The notes below the pieces were generated by a model. That model saw nothing but the letters and a program-made list of their open reading frames with translations. It was not told the DNA's origin and did not search any database. The translations under genes were made by a program, and so were the position numbers. A stretch of 64,000 bases of DNA from Gymnopus androsaceus JB14 (taxonomy: Eukaryota > Basidiomycota > Agaricomycetes > Agaricales > Omphalotaceae), in the NCBI GenBank assembly GCA_009733575.1, contig ML769566.1, forward strand, positions 1-64,000, read 5' to 3'. This document shows, in pieces, positions 13,811-25,838 of the stretch (its first letter is position 1; every line of letters begins with the position of its first letter).

Positions 13811-14461
13811 ATGGCATATCATAATCGATCTTGGTCACAGGCAAACGCAAGCTCATCCAGCTCTGGTGCCAGCCCTAGTAATACACACTCACATTCACAT
13901 CTCTCAATACCACCACCCTCTGTGTCCGCCTCCTCCTCATATTCCTCTCGCTATAACCTTCATCCCAGACCCAGTATGTCTCGTGGTGGGGCATCAGAGA
14001 TCGTCCCAAGAGTATACATCTCCGACCTCTCCTTTGCCGAGAGTTCCTCAGCTCTAGCTACATATCATATCACCCACATCCTTTCCATCCTTCCCGAGAC
14101 CGTCTCCCCCCCAGACCCTACGATCCTAGGCTACATGCCAATCCGGTTGCAGATAAACGTCGAGGACTTTCCTTTCGCTGAGCTCGCAGCGCATCTACCA
14201 ACTACCACCGCCTTTATACGGGATGCGCTAAGGGCAAACACGGAAGCGAGGGTTTTGGTACATTGCGCGGAGGGGGTTAGTAGAAGTGTCAGCGTCGTTG
14301 CTGCATTCTTGATGGCTCAGTATAGTTGGACCCCAAGCGAAGCTGTGGGGTATGTCAAAGAGAAGAGAAAAGTTGCGAATCCCAACTTCGGATTCGTCAA
14401 ACAGTTGTATGAATATGGCCGGGAGGGACTGGGCCGGAGAGGTCTCGTTGAAGGGATGTGA
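13811..14461 (+). CDS. Dual-specificity protein phosphatase
   Basis: Single-exon gene of 216 codons starting MAYHNRSWSQ. Residues 1-60 are Ser/His/Pro-rich and probably disordered. From about residue 62 (EIVPRVYISDL) it follows the DUSP catalytic domain. The general-acid Asp lies in the NVEDFPFAEL loop, and the signature loop HCAEGVSRS fits HCxxxxxR with catalytic Cys and Arg. The terminal helix PNFGFVKQLYEYG is also family-typical. It should dephosphorylate phospho-Tyr and/or phospho-Ser/Thr substrates; no MAPK-docking domain is seen, so it belongs with the small atypical DUSPs. The frame is open upstream to 13622, but this ATG is the first that leaves a typical N-terminus. The gene appears intact. 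Confidence 0.9.
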   Translation: MAYHNRSWSQANASSSSSGASPSNTHSHSHLSIPPPSVSASSSYSSRYNLHPRPSMSRGGASEIVPRVYISDLSFAESSSALATYHITHILSILPETVSPPDPTILGYMPIRLQINVEDFPFAELAAHLPTTTAFIRDALRANTEARVLVHCAEGVSRSVSVVAAFLMAQYSWTPSEAVGYVKEKRKVANPNFGFVKQLYEYGREGLGRRGLVEGM

Positions 14462-16210
14462 ACAGACTGGAACAGAGTACAGACAGTGTGAAAATGACAG
14501 GGACAGACGCGACGCGCACTGACAGGGTGCAGGGTGGATGGATGGTTTCGGTTTCGCCGACGGGGGAGGTAAGAACTGGATCCGGGGAGCTGGATTGTTG
14601 GGTGGCGGAGCAGGTTCGATGAGTAGGTTTGCACCAACGCACACACAAAATCGTTAACCAGTTTAACGGAATAACACTTATTTTTTTCATCTGGGCATGG
14701 GATGGTTCGCTTGTTGTTTGGCATGTATAGGACTACTCCTTCTCTTTCTGTCTACTTTCCCCTTTTCTTTTTACATTTTGCATATCATTATCCACTTTTT
14801 TTTTCTTCCGGTCTTGTTTTATTTTACATTTCACCTCATCATTCTACCTATGCACTGAACGTATGTCTTTTCATTTTCGGCATACGTTTTAATTATGATA
14901 TTCACGCAGCCCTTGCCATGCATGCCACTCATGCTTCCACTTCGCTTCTAATTCGTTAATTGCTTTTGTTTTGTTTCATTCGTTCATTGTTCATCTCACC
15001 TCATCCGAGAGTCTCATCCATGCATTATTCAAACGTTCATATGTACTTTTACCACATACTGATTCCGATTTCTTACTATCATATCATATACCGGTACCAT
15101 ATTGTACTATCATTTGAATAAAAGCCACTGAAATTACATCGCTTCGGGAGATGGGCGGGACTGGCGCGTTTGATGGAACGCGAAACGTGAACTCGATTTG
15201 GGTATAGTGCATGCGTCACCGTGCGTACGAGCAATGTCATATGGCTCTGAGTATCAACGTCTATAAGCAGAGCATGCAGGCTAATTAAAGCTACTGCCCG
15301 AGAGCTGACGGTCATTTTTGAGCGCAATGAATGATATAGAAGATCTACATGTGTGTCTGTGTCCCGACTGAAATGCTGCTAAATGGGCATAGGCAAGTCC
15401 AGGGTATAAAAAGATGAGCTAAGATCTTCAGCGAGGTGAGCCGGCACCTCAGGCTGGCAGGGGATACAAGGAGCAGGGGACACTTGCGGAAACACGGAGG
15501 AGACACCGAAGAAACAATTATGCAGCAGACAGTACTGACATGACGCGGAAAGTTTCGGACGCTGGCACTGACATTCTCGATTACATTCATTCGAATTCAT
15601 GATCAAGTGGGATGAATTACAGTAAACGAATAATTTCATGAATACCCTTAAGGGTCGATTTTTGGGATGATTACTTTATTTACCTTCTCCGAGTTATCTA
15701 TTTAATCATAAAAAGTAACAGACGGCCATCCATAGCATGGGTATGTCAGACTCAAACCAAACGTTGAAGAGTGAATTCCTCAACCCTATGTGACGATGTC
15801 GACCTGACCTGGAATCTGTCGCTGACTTGTGAGGAATTCGTATCCGACAGTGGTAACCCAGGCTTGTCGAATCCTGTGGCCATGGGCGGGGCGGGTTACA
15901 GGTTACATGGCTTTAGGCGGTAGCGGTTTGGACTCAAACACAGCACCGACGCTCATGAGACCTCAGTTTCAGGCCGCGCATACTGTATGAATCAAGTTTG
16001 AGACGGGACGAGTAAATATTTCAAGAGCAGTTGGAATTTGAATGTGATACATTTAAGTTTTACTTTACATACATACATAAAGATACTCTCGTACATTCCT
16101 AAAATTATGTTGTACAGCGCGCGCCAGTGGGATGTAAGTAGGAGTCGTAGTCGTGTGCCTAGGTAAGACAAAGAAAAAAAAATCTACATGGAAAACCTCG
16201 AGAAGAATGA
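14462..16210. other. Intergenic, with a doubtful Cys-rich frame
   Basis: Mostly AT-rich sequence. A minus-strand open frame at about 15385-15600 encodes a Cys-rich stretch (CNRECQCQRP followed by SCQYCLLHNC). It has no signal peptide or splice model that I can support. Otherwise nothing is recognised. Confidence 0.35.
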
Positions 16211-17391
<1,181 letters not shown>

Positions 17392-17534
17392 GTTGGATTA
17401 GAGATGAGAGTTGGAAGAAAGTGAATGAGCGCTGTGGCAACAGTTGGCGATGTCATTATCGACACACGTGATCCCGGAACTATCCGGGGTGAACTCGCTG
17501 GCGTCTTCCAAAAACTTGTTCACCATCTACAACA
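17392..17534. promoter_or_regulatory. Shared divergent promoter
   Basis: Only 143 bp separate the Rab-like start codon (minus) from the ATP synthase epsilon start codon (plus), so both promoters must lie in or overlap this segment. I see no obvious TATA box. It contains an E-box-like CACGTG at about 17465. Confidence 0.6.
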
Positions 17535-17866
17535 ATGAGCGCTGCAACTTGGAGAGGCGTTTTCACGTATGTTTTTTTAAATTAGACATTCTCCTATGTA
17601 TTGACCGTTATTAGCTTCAACAAATACAGCCAGATTACTGCTGGTGCAGTTAGGAAATCCCTCCAAGAAACTCAGCGTCTGGCTGCGGAGAAGAGAGGTG
17701 TCACTGCTGTTAGATACCAAGTTTGGGAGAACGGAAAAGGCGGTGAACAAGTACGTTAATTGTCCTATACTTTACCCAAAAAATCTTTTGCTGAACTCGT
17801 CTTTTTTAGGTCACTCTTGACCCATCGCAAATTCAGGATCCAAAGAATAAAACAGCTGCCGTATAA
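17535..17866 (+). CDS. ATP15: Mitochondrial ATP synthase epsilon subunit
   Basis: Three exons (17535-17566, 17615-17750, 17810-17866) give a 74-residue protein starting MSAATWRGVFTFNKYSQI. The N-terminal W-x3-G-x4-N/Y-x-Y pattern, the A..R.SL helix and the RYQ.WENG segment match the small F1 epsilon subunit (yeast Atp15), a central-stalk component of mitochondrial F1Fo ATP synthase. The family has no cleavable presequence and none is seen. Length is normal for basidiomycetes. The gene is intact and shares its upstream region with the Rab gene. Confidence 0.9.
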
Positions 17867-19520
17867 TGATGATGATGTAGACTCGGCTTTGGCTTCCTCG
17901 GTGTATCGCAATAAACTATTCATTCATCGCGCTTTCCTTGCCTGGCCTTGCTTGTTTGAATTCCCCGCTGCTTTCCTTATTGCCCGACGCAACGAGTCAA
18001 CCGAAATGAACCAGTTTGCTTGGCCGCAGTACGCATCGCTTCTATACCGAGGAACATTTCTTCATTCAGGCATTGAGTATTGATGGCGGCTTTGCTTTGG
18101 TTGAGCGGAGGTTGTTGATGGATGATCGTTCAACTTTCAACTTATTGTGTGTGTGGGGGGGGGGGTGAAAGTCATTCATTCGTTGACATGATACATGATT
18201 CAGTTGATTATTGACCACAAACTACCGTCCCCTCTAGATACGTTCTCGTTCGTGCTAGTCGGTCCTAGGCTATCCTATCCGTATCATGGCGGTGCGGTAT
18301 CGTCGCGACTTGCTGCCCAGTGCCAGTGCCCATGCTTTCCGAGAATCTGCAGACTGCAGTGGGTCTAAGCAAAGTTTTTCCGTCGTGCGGTTGTCTGATC
18401 CAGTCGAGGACTTGGTCAGTACGAGTACGAATTCATTCATTCAATTTTTCTATTCACAACAACCATTTAGCGGTTGATTTCCTTGGCTTGCGTCGCCTTT
18501 CTCATTCACAGGTCATTACGATTAGTCGTTCTGTGTGCGCAGTTGTATCGCAGTCGCTCTCTTCTAGATATCTTCTTGGAAGTGTAACTGCATTTTATTA
18601 ATCATGCCTCTTTTTCCAAATTTCAGCAAATCGACCGTCACAACGATTTGTTCGTTGTAGGTCCATAGAGGGGTGAGATATATGCTTTCAACAAGTAATA
18701 TTATTCATTCCTCTGATGCGTCTCCAGCTAACCATGTTCCCCTGACCATTAATTGAATGCCTGGTCAATACAACATGCAGTTCGTCGACCAAGAATCAAC
18801 CAAGCTTCCAATGCAAAGCATCTGCCACCGCAAACCATAATTGCATATATATATTGTACAATGCATGCGATACGATTGTCCGGTCATGCTCATGAGCACC
18901 TTGACACCCGACCGGTGCCCGAGTTGCATTCAGCTGTTTACACGTGTCTTATGCGTCTTGTAACTCTGCGGACATGGCACATCGCTATTCTTAAGCGGGA
19001 TGGCATGGCGCATTTTGCTTCCTTTTTCTGAGTAGCTTTCTCAGGTATTGTCAGTCTTGGACATTGTGCACACCTGCGATTAATGCTCTTTGGCGACATG
19101 ATTCTGGAATGACTGCGATCTCGACGCCGGCTCGTGTTCGGATAACGAGGAGTGGAGAGTCACTGTCCAGAAAAGTTGGATGGCGGAGAGTCGTCATTGT
19201 TCCCGCAACGACGCGTGCAAGTTGAAATACACTTATATCCACGCACACGATGTTGTTCTCCCGTCGATGGATCGATGGATGAATAAATGTCCTTCTCATC
19301 TTCTGTTCGAAACTAGAGCAAGTTCTCCTCGATGTCGAATACTGATAGACCTGTTTGTAATACACCCTGCGCACCGCGGTACCATAATTTCCATTAAAGG
19401 GCTATACTATACGATGATACTTGAAGGCTTGAATTCGATCAAAAGCAAGGTGCAATATTCGACTCGAGGCAAGCTTGAAATGGAACATCAATCATTCTGT
19501 TAATCATACAGTCACGGTCG
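17867..19520. other. Intergenic, no gene recognised
   Basis: The ATP15 3' flank, including a poly-G run at about 18158-18166, then sequence with only short unrelated open frames. Confidence 0.45.
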
Positions 19521-19524
19521 AGTC

Positions 19525-20130
19525 TCAACATCTGAGGTTCTTCGATGTGGTGTGGTGTGTTCTTTTTCCCTTTTCCTCGGGACTGACAAGTACAATGGGT
19601 TTTTTCATAGGATCGTGTCCTGGCACTGGCTCCGCGGACCTCGAGCAAAGTTGAACGTCCATTGTCCAACACCTCTGATCATCACCTCGAGGTAAAGGCT
19701 GAGCCTCAGGTTCAATCGTCAATCGTATATGTGCTACTCAAGATTCAGATTCTAGACCGCTGGAGCAATTTCAACTCGGAAGACATCTAAATCTGTATCT
19801 CGGCTGCCATGAGGTTGGTAGGGACGAGACAAAAATGCCATAGCTTACTCAGTCGTTTTCACAGCTCCAGTAGATAATAATATCAAGTCACGATGATGCT
19901 GAGTAGGTCCGACGCAAGATGAAAGAAGAAATTTTCGAGGGTCCAGATCATCAGGCATCCATCCATCTGGAGGCTGCAAAGCTCCATGGTCTCGAACTAG
20001 CAAACGACTTCATTCCTTGAGCGAAACAAACCGTACCCGTACCAGATCAGGTTCAGGTGGCAATTCTTGTCCAGCCTAAAAAGCAGTTCCAAAACCAAGA
20101 GAACAAAAACCATACTACGCCATTTCCAGT
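19525..20130 (-). pseudogene. Coding-like minus-strand segments, unknown
   Basis: Stretches with protein-like composition follow each other in different frames. One near 20060-20000 contains QELPPEPDLVRVRFVSLKE and then a stop. One at about 20000-19840 contains LQPPDGWMPDDLDPRKFLL. One at about 19710-19525 contains EPEAQPLPRGDDQRCW and SPEEKGKR. Candidate splice sites exist between them but I could not build one clean model. This may be a broken gene or a real gene with unusual exons. No family recognised. Confidence 0.25.
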
Positions 20131-20317
20131 AAGTCGTATCACCACTGATATCAGATTGGCCACTTACATATATGGAAATACATCGATAGCCTTTCAGCAA
20201 CCAACAATGCAAATTCATTCCCTCATTCAATTACCGGAGTCTTCGGAGCGGAGGAGCGAGCTCAACTATCTATCCATTGTTCATCTATACATAGCCCGGG
20301 AGGCGAGACTCGGGACG

Positions 20318-20985
20318 TTATCCAGATGTGAACCCGCCAGAAGCTTTGTACTCGGACAGACCTGAATCGAATGAGTATAATGATGAGCTGAAGGCAGATG
20401 TAGCTAAATCGGAGTCAATGGTACACGCTGGATCTTGCATGATCTTATCGCTGCCGAAGGGTGATATTTTGCACTGGCCCAGAGTTACCACTGGCAGTAC
20501 TGTAGCCGTACCCGGATTCCAATTGATCATGAGTGGAGATTGTGGTATCAAGAAAGCTCTCCGATTCGTCTTTCCGCATCATATACTGTTAATTTGTGAG
20601 AGAACGTGTTTTCTAGACTGTGTAGTCGTTCAGAGTCAAGTATTGTAGTACTCGCTTTGACCTGCCGTAAGAGGCAAGTGCTTCCGTTTAGGCGCTTTCC
20701 TTTTTCCTCCCGACCATCACTGTAACTTTCGGCCTCGAGACTCGATTTCCTTGTTTTATCCGAAACAGTACGCAAGGCCAATGCAAAGCTGTTGCTACCC
20801 ACACCTTTAGGTAATTCGATGATGATACGTTCAGATTCTTTGTCTACTGTATGTTAGAGCAGATGGCTCCATGTTTTTTTTTGTTCCAGTCATTCACTCA
20901 CTATAATACTTCAGGCAACGTTCGTAAACTAGATGACCGGGCAAGCGGAAACCCTTCTCCTGATATGATTATTTATACCTAATCG
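20318..20985 (-). CDS. Hypothetical Ser-rich protein, partial model
   Basis: Minus-strand model with exons 20662-20846, 20489-20585 and 20318-20403, whose phases join, plus an upstream exon ending near 20911 (reading LVYERCLKYY). Introns are 54-85 nt, with a CTAAC-type branch site before 20846. The protein contains SERIIIELPKGVGSNSFALA, then a polar stretch and a Ser-rich C-terminus ending ASGGFTSG. The start codon was not found; a further short exon probably lies at about 20985 or beyond, toward the FPP synthase promoter. I do not recognise the family; the N-terminal part may be a small alpha/beta domain. It is divergent from FPP synthase. Confidence 0.5.
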
Positions 20986-21065
20986 GTATAATCTTACGAT
21001 CCTTGTATAAAAAAATCAGACGTTATCGTCTCACTATGGTCTCATTTTTCTCTACGACGTCAACC

Positions 21066-22402
21066 ATGGCAACCACCGTCTCAGATGAACAAGCCAGGTT
21101 TGAGGGCGCTTGGAGCATCATTCGCAATGAGTTGTTGAGTCATTTCAAGTCTTGTGGGATGCCTGCAGAGGCTCAAGAGTGGTATACGAAGGTTTGCGAC
21201 CAGGTTCCTCATTCTACGCAGGATAGCTAATACATTCGTTCCATTTCATTGCTGTAGAACTTGGATTACAACGTCACCGGAGGAAAGCTGAATCATGGAA
21301 TGGCGGTGGTGGATACCATCGAGATTCTCAAAGGTCGGGCATTGACTGATGAGGAGTATTTTCAAGCTGCCGTTTTGGGATGGAGTGTTGAGCTAGTATG
21401 TATTCTAAATTGTGTTCTATGATTCGTTCACCTCAACACTACACTTAGCTTCAAGCTTTCTTTGTCGTTGCTGACGACATTATCGATTCTTCGATCACTC
21501 GCCGAGGCCAACCATGTTGGTACCGTGTCCCAAAGGTCAACCTGATTGCAGTAAACGATGCACCGATGCTTGAGAGTGCGATATATCGTCTTCTCAAAGT
21601 TCACTTCAAGAAAGAGCCCTACTATGTCGACTTAGTGGAACTATTCCACGAAACAACCTACCAAACGTTGATGGGGCAGCTGATAGACGTAATCACTGCA
21701 CCGGAGGACCAAGTTGATCTGAGCAAGTTTTCGTCCGAAAAGTGAGTCGACGCATTCAACTAACAACCCAATGCTCAAGCGACGTTCAGGCATTCGTTGA
21801 TCGTCATCTATAAAACTGCATATTACTCCTTCTACCTTCCCGTTGCGCTGGCCATGTTGTTTTGCTGCATCCCCACTTCATATGTCCTTCCGAACCCACA
21901 ATCGGCGAATCCTACTCCCGTGGCTCCTTATGACCTAGCTAAGGAGATCCTCATTCCTCTTGGGGAGTATTTCCAAATCCAGGACGACTTTCTTGACTTT
22001 TCGGGAACTCCCGCTCAAATTGGCAAGAATGGAACAGATATCGTCGATAATAAGTGTTCGTGGTGCATCAACACCGCTCTGTCTATCGCTACTCCAGAGC
22101 AGAGGAAGATTCTCGATGAAAACTATGGTGTTAAACCTACGCCCGAAGAAAAACAGAAGATGGTGACTGGGGAAGGAATGAACGAAGAGCAAGGATATCT
22201 GGGAGAGGCGGAGAAGCGTGTTACAGCTCTTTTTGAGGAAATGGGACTCCGAGGGATATACGAGGAATACGAGAAAAATGTATACAAGAAATTGTCGGAG
22301 AAGATTGATCAGATAGATGAAGGTCTACCTGATCAGGAAGGTGTCTTGAAGAGGGAAGTGTTTAGCAGCTTCATGAGGAAAATCTACCAGAGGCAGAGTT
22401 GA
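21066..22402 (+). CDS. ERG20: Farnesyl diphosphate synthase
   Basis: Four exons: 21066-21191, 21258-21395, 21449-21741 and 21790-22402. The product is about 389 residues from [10 protein letters not shown]; an in-frame ATG at 21036 is possible, but 21066 has the better context (ACCATGG). The first Asp-rich motif is DDIID followed by [11 protein letters not shown]; the second is DDFLD followed by the K/G/TDI region. The pair of bulky Phe residues just before DDIID ([11 protein letters not shown]) is the FPP-type chain-length signature rather than GGPP-type. The enzyme condenses DMAPP and IPP through GPP to FPP, feeding ergosterol, dolichol, heme A, protein prenylation and sesquiterpenes. It is intact. 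The Rab protein upstream would be a user of the same isoprenoid pool. Confidence 0.95.
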
Positions 22403-22689
22403 TTCTTTGTACCGAGTAGGTGGATAGCCTTATAGATGGTCATGCTCTTTGCCTCCGAGTTCTTTCTGGGAATCCAACGATACTGAGTGACACGAAAAGT
22501 ATCTTTAAACTTTCAGCCCTGCCGTAACGACTATCACGAGACATTTTTTTTCTACAATGATAGCCATCGTTTTCACCTTTCTAGTTTTTAACATGTCATT
22601 AATAACATCGAAAATAGCTAAATTGGCACAATTCAGCGCGGCGGACCCGTCCTACACTACACATCTTCATGGTACTTCGATGCCTCCGG

Positions 22690-23870
22690 TACGATTTTCT
22701 GTCTATTCCATGCTATGCGCCCGTTTTTTTCTAACAGGAAATGGAAGCTATAGATGTCCAGCTCGAGAAACTACAGCAAGAAGCGGCGAGAATTGTTCAA
22801 AAGCAATGGCAACTGTTACCTGCTTGCAACCAGCTAGTTCCGCTGCATAAACTGTCTCCGAAGTCTTCTACAATTATTGCTGCGAAGCCGACGACATCGT
22901 TATTCCTTCGTCGTCTTCTTTCCACCCTGTTGGGTCGCTGTAAGGTCATCTTCCGTCATAGCTTGTGGTATGGCATGTGTCCTCGCATTGGAGGCGAGTA
23001 GCCAACAACACCCTGTCTATGGACTGAGATCGAGACAAAGATAGACTAAGGACAATTTCAGTACCACGTACCAATGGCCTTAGACTGGTTCAAACGAAGT
23101 GGACCCAGTTGGCATCATTCTTGACACACGGAGCGACAGAGGTCTTGATACCTTCAACGATGACCGAGCCGCCAAGCTCCCTGTCGTACTGGTACTATCC
23201 AGCTGTATAGGTCGCCTCTTTCATCGCTGCATCTATATCTCTCTCAGGCTACGGGTGGATGATCTCATCGATCTATTCAACCTTCCCACAGTAGCCGCTC
23301 CTCACCATCCGCAGATGGTCCCCAATTCAGTGCTGCTGTTGGCCTTCATATCGGGGATGTCACAACGTTCAACGATTGCCCGAATTTGGAATCTATCTTC
23401 GTCGGGACAGACTATCGTGAAAGCCGTCATACGGTTGTTCCTGTGCTGGAGAGCATGTCTACGATGAAGGTACCGGCGGTGGACGAGTTAGTGCTGGAGG
23501 TTGATCTGGCTCGAACGGGAAATGCCTATCGGGATATGTTAATTGCATGCAACCCCAGGGATGCATCATGAAGGTGGGAGAAAGTAACGTGGAACCTGAA
23601 GTCTAAGATGCGGGTGATCAGGCTGTCGTCAGCTTCACTGACGTATCTCACTCTTGATTTTGCGGACACGTTCGGATTTCCTGAATCTCCTGAAAGGCTC
23701 TGTTTTCCTTTCCTGAGAGGGATTAGCATCAGCTATCCGTCGTGGCCTAGGAATGAGTGGATTCTTTCTCATGTATTTCCTATCATGCGGGACTTACAGC
23801 TGCGGGAATCGACTCCTTTGACTAGCTTCGTACTCTTCCGCTCGCCAAAATTCCATTACTAGCATGAAAT
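22690..23870 (+). pseudogene. Eroded F-box/LRR-type gene
   Basis: An N-terminal coiled segment (MEAIDVQLEKLQQEAARI, from 22741) of the sort that precedes the F-box in Agaricomycete F-box proteins is followed by PEVFYNYC in another frame. Next comes a W/V..HWRRVANNT segment, then several LRR-like stretches in shifting frames to about 23860. Stops and frameshifts are frequent. Intact relatives act as SCF substrate receptors; this copy looks dead. Confidence 0.45.
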
Positions 23871-24391
23871 TCAGTGTGAATGCAGAGAAACAGATGAATA
23901 ACTCTGTACACATTGAACATTGGTTGAATAGATGTTTTATAGGCTTTGTCAACAATAATTCAAACAGATTTTGAGCATTTCACATGGGATATATTTACAC
24001 CATGAGGCGCATGTTATTAAGAGACATTCGATTCCAGAGGACTCTACATAGGTTAACGATTGTAACGCTCTACTATACTGTTGTCGAATGGGTGGTGTCT
24101 ACTAAGAACGGATAAGTAATGGACGCTTTGGCCTGCCGTAAGGGCGCGTATCGGTCCGGCGCCGTTCTCCTTTATATTTGTTTCCCATTCACTTGGCGCA
24201 CTCTTTCGAAGCTTTCAGAAGCTTCGCGTCTTTATTTCATTCATCTTAGCTTTTTTGAAACGTGGGGCATGAGCGTTGAAGATACTCTCAACCTTGTGGT
24301 ACGCCTTCTTTTTAAGCTTTCATTCCGGATACTCTGATAGTCCTAGCACCATTTTAGTCTTTTGTACCGCATGATGCTCAAATAAAGCCGG

Positions 24392-25170
24392 TTGCAATTG
24401 TTAGTGACTCGAATTCAGCGCACTCTTCTTCATCAATTAGCTCCCAAAATCCTCTCTGAGATCTTTCAGATATATTGCCCCAATTCGGAGGATCTTATAT
24501 TCCATTGTTGTCGTTATCTTATGCTTTTCGCCTTCCATTTTATACATTGGATGCCAGACTGCAATACATGGCACCGTCTATAGACCTATATGAACATTTT
24601 GGACTTTGTCCACGGACACTTCCAACATCACATATCACTGGGGAAAGGACAGTTGGAGAGAGGCGGCTGCCTTCCGGGTGGCATCTCATTCTGAACGGGA
24701 AACAAAACGTAGATCTCCAAGCGATCGGAATTATCCAGCACCTCTATGATATTGCTGACCCGTCTCTGGACATTTGAAATCAACGTTGCTGCTCAATCCA
24801 TATATGGACTTTCAGGATTCCTGCGCCTGGTCCCTTTACTTGAAGATCTAAATCTGTCGGACTGAAATTCAGTTCCATCCATTGGAAGCTAATCTAATGC
24901 TTCTGAAATTGAAAGAATTTCGGTCTGAGGCTGAATCGGAATTCTTCCCTGCTGAAATGGTCACGTCTCAACTACTAATAAAGAACATACCTCTAGCTCG
25001 AAAGGGAGCAAGGAAAGAAGCGGTGTGCTCTCTGGACATTGCTGAGATTTCCGTCGACAGGCAGGAGCTCCATAGGACTACATTGAAGCCGATGAGGCTG
25101 TGGGGTCGCTCTAGCGGACCACTCATCCTGAAAAGTAGGATGCCAGAGTCCAGACGGGGAGACTGGTAGA
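24392..25170 (+). pseudogene. Second eroded F-box gene
   Basis: The segment APKILSEIFQIYCPNSED at about 24440-24495 is an F-box helix (consensus LPxEILxEIFxxC). It is followed by stops and disjoined fragments, including SGWHLILNGKQ and a short coding-like stretch at 24882-25169. No continuous frame or splice model restores a full protein. With the neighbouring copy at 22690 it suggests local expansion and decay of F-box genes. Confidence 0.45.
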
Positions 25171-25838
25171 GTATACGGCCCAGCCCTCCATGGAGCTCCC
25201 AGTCGCCCCTCTAGGAATAGTACCCAGTAATAATGTTCATTTGCAACTTGCGCTGCTTATAGTCATCTACCAATGGAAGAGAATAGGCTTACATATGTTT
25301 TTCTACGACACGGAATCGGACCAAGATAAAGCTTACGGTACCTCGCCGGCAAGACCCGGTTCTATAGCCGCTCTATTTCTAAATTAGCTATCAGCCGGAG
25401 CCGATGCCACCACCTTGAATGACCGCCATCGACGCCCTTTGAACTTGGTTTGCCCAGGACGCTAAACTTTGCCTCAAAAAGACCTTAATTACCGAAAATC
25501 ACGCGTTTCATCTCAAGTTTCTGCTTAGTTCTCGCCAGTATTACTCTTAGTCCTGAATAACGCCATGAAAATCCCTCTTTCGCCTCCTGTTTGCCATATA
25601 CAGCACATCGTCATATATCGCACAAGGTATTTCGGCTCAGTGGGAATGGTTGATGTTGGACAGCTGAAGCGAGCTAGACCCTCCGCGCTAGCAAGATCCT
25701 CTACAATAGATCCATTCCAAATGGAAGCAACGTGTTTTCTCGCATAACTTGATAAGAGCGCCCTAAGGTAACGGTATATGTAGGCTCTAAATTCACTTGT
25801 TATCCTTTCACTCTGACCTCCAATATCTCCCTAGACTC

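Noticed and set aside
14228..14724. Several long minus-strand frames over the phosphatase
   Set aside because: Shadows of the DUSP coding strand, which has an intact signature motif.
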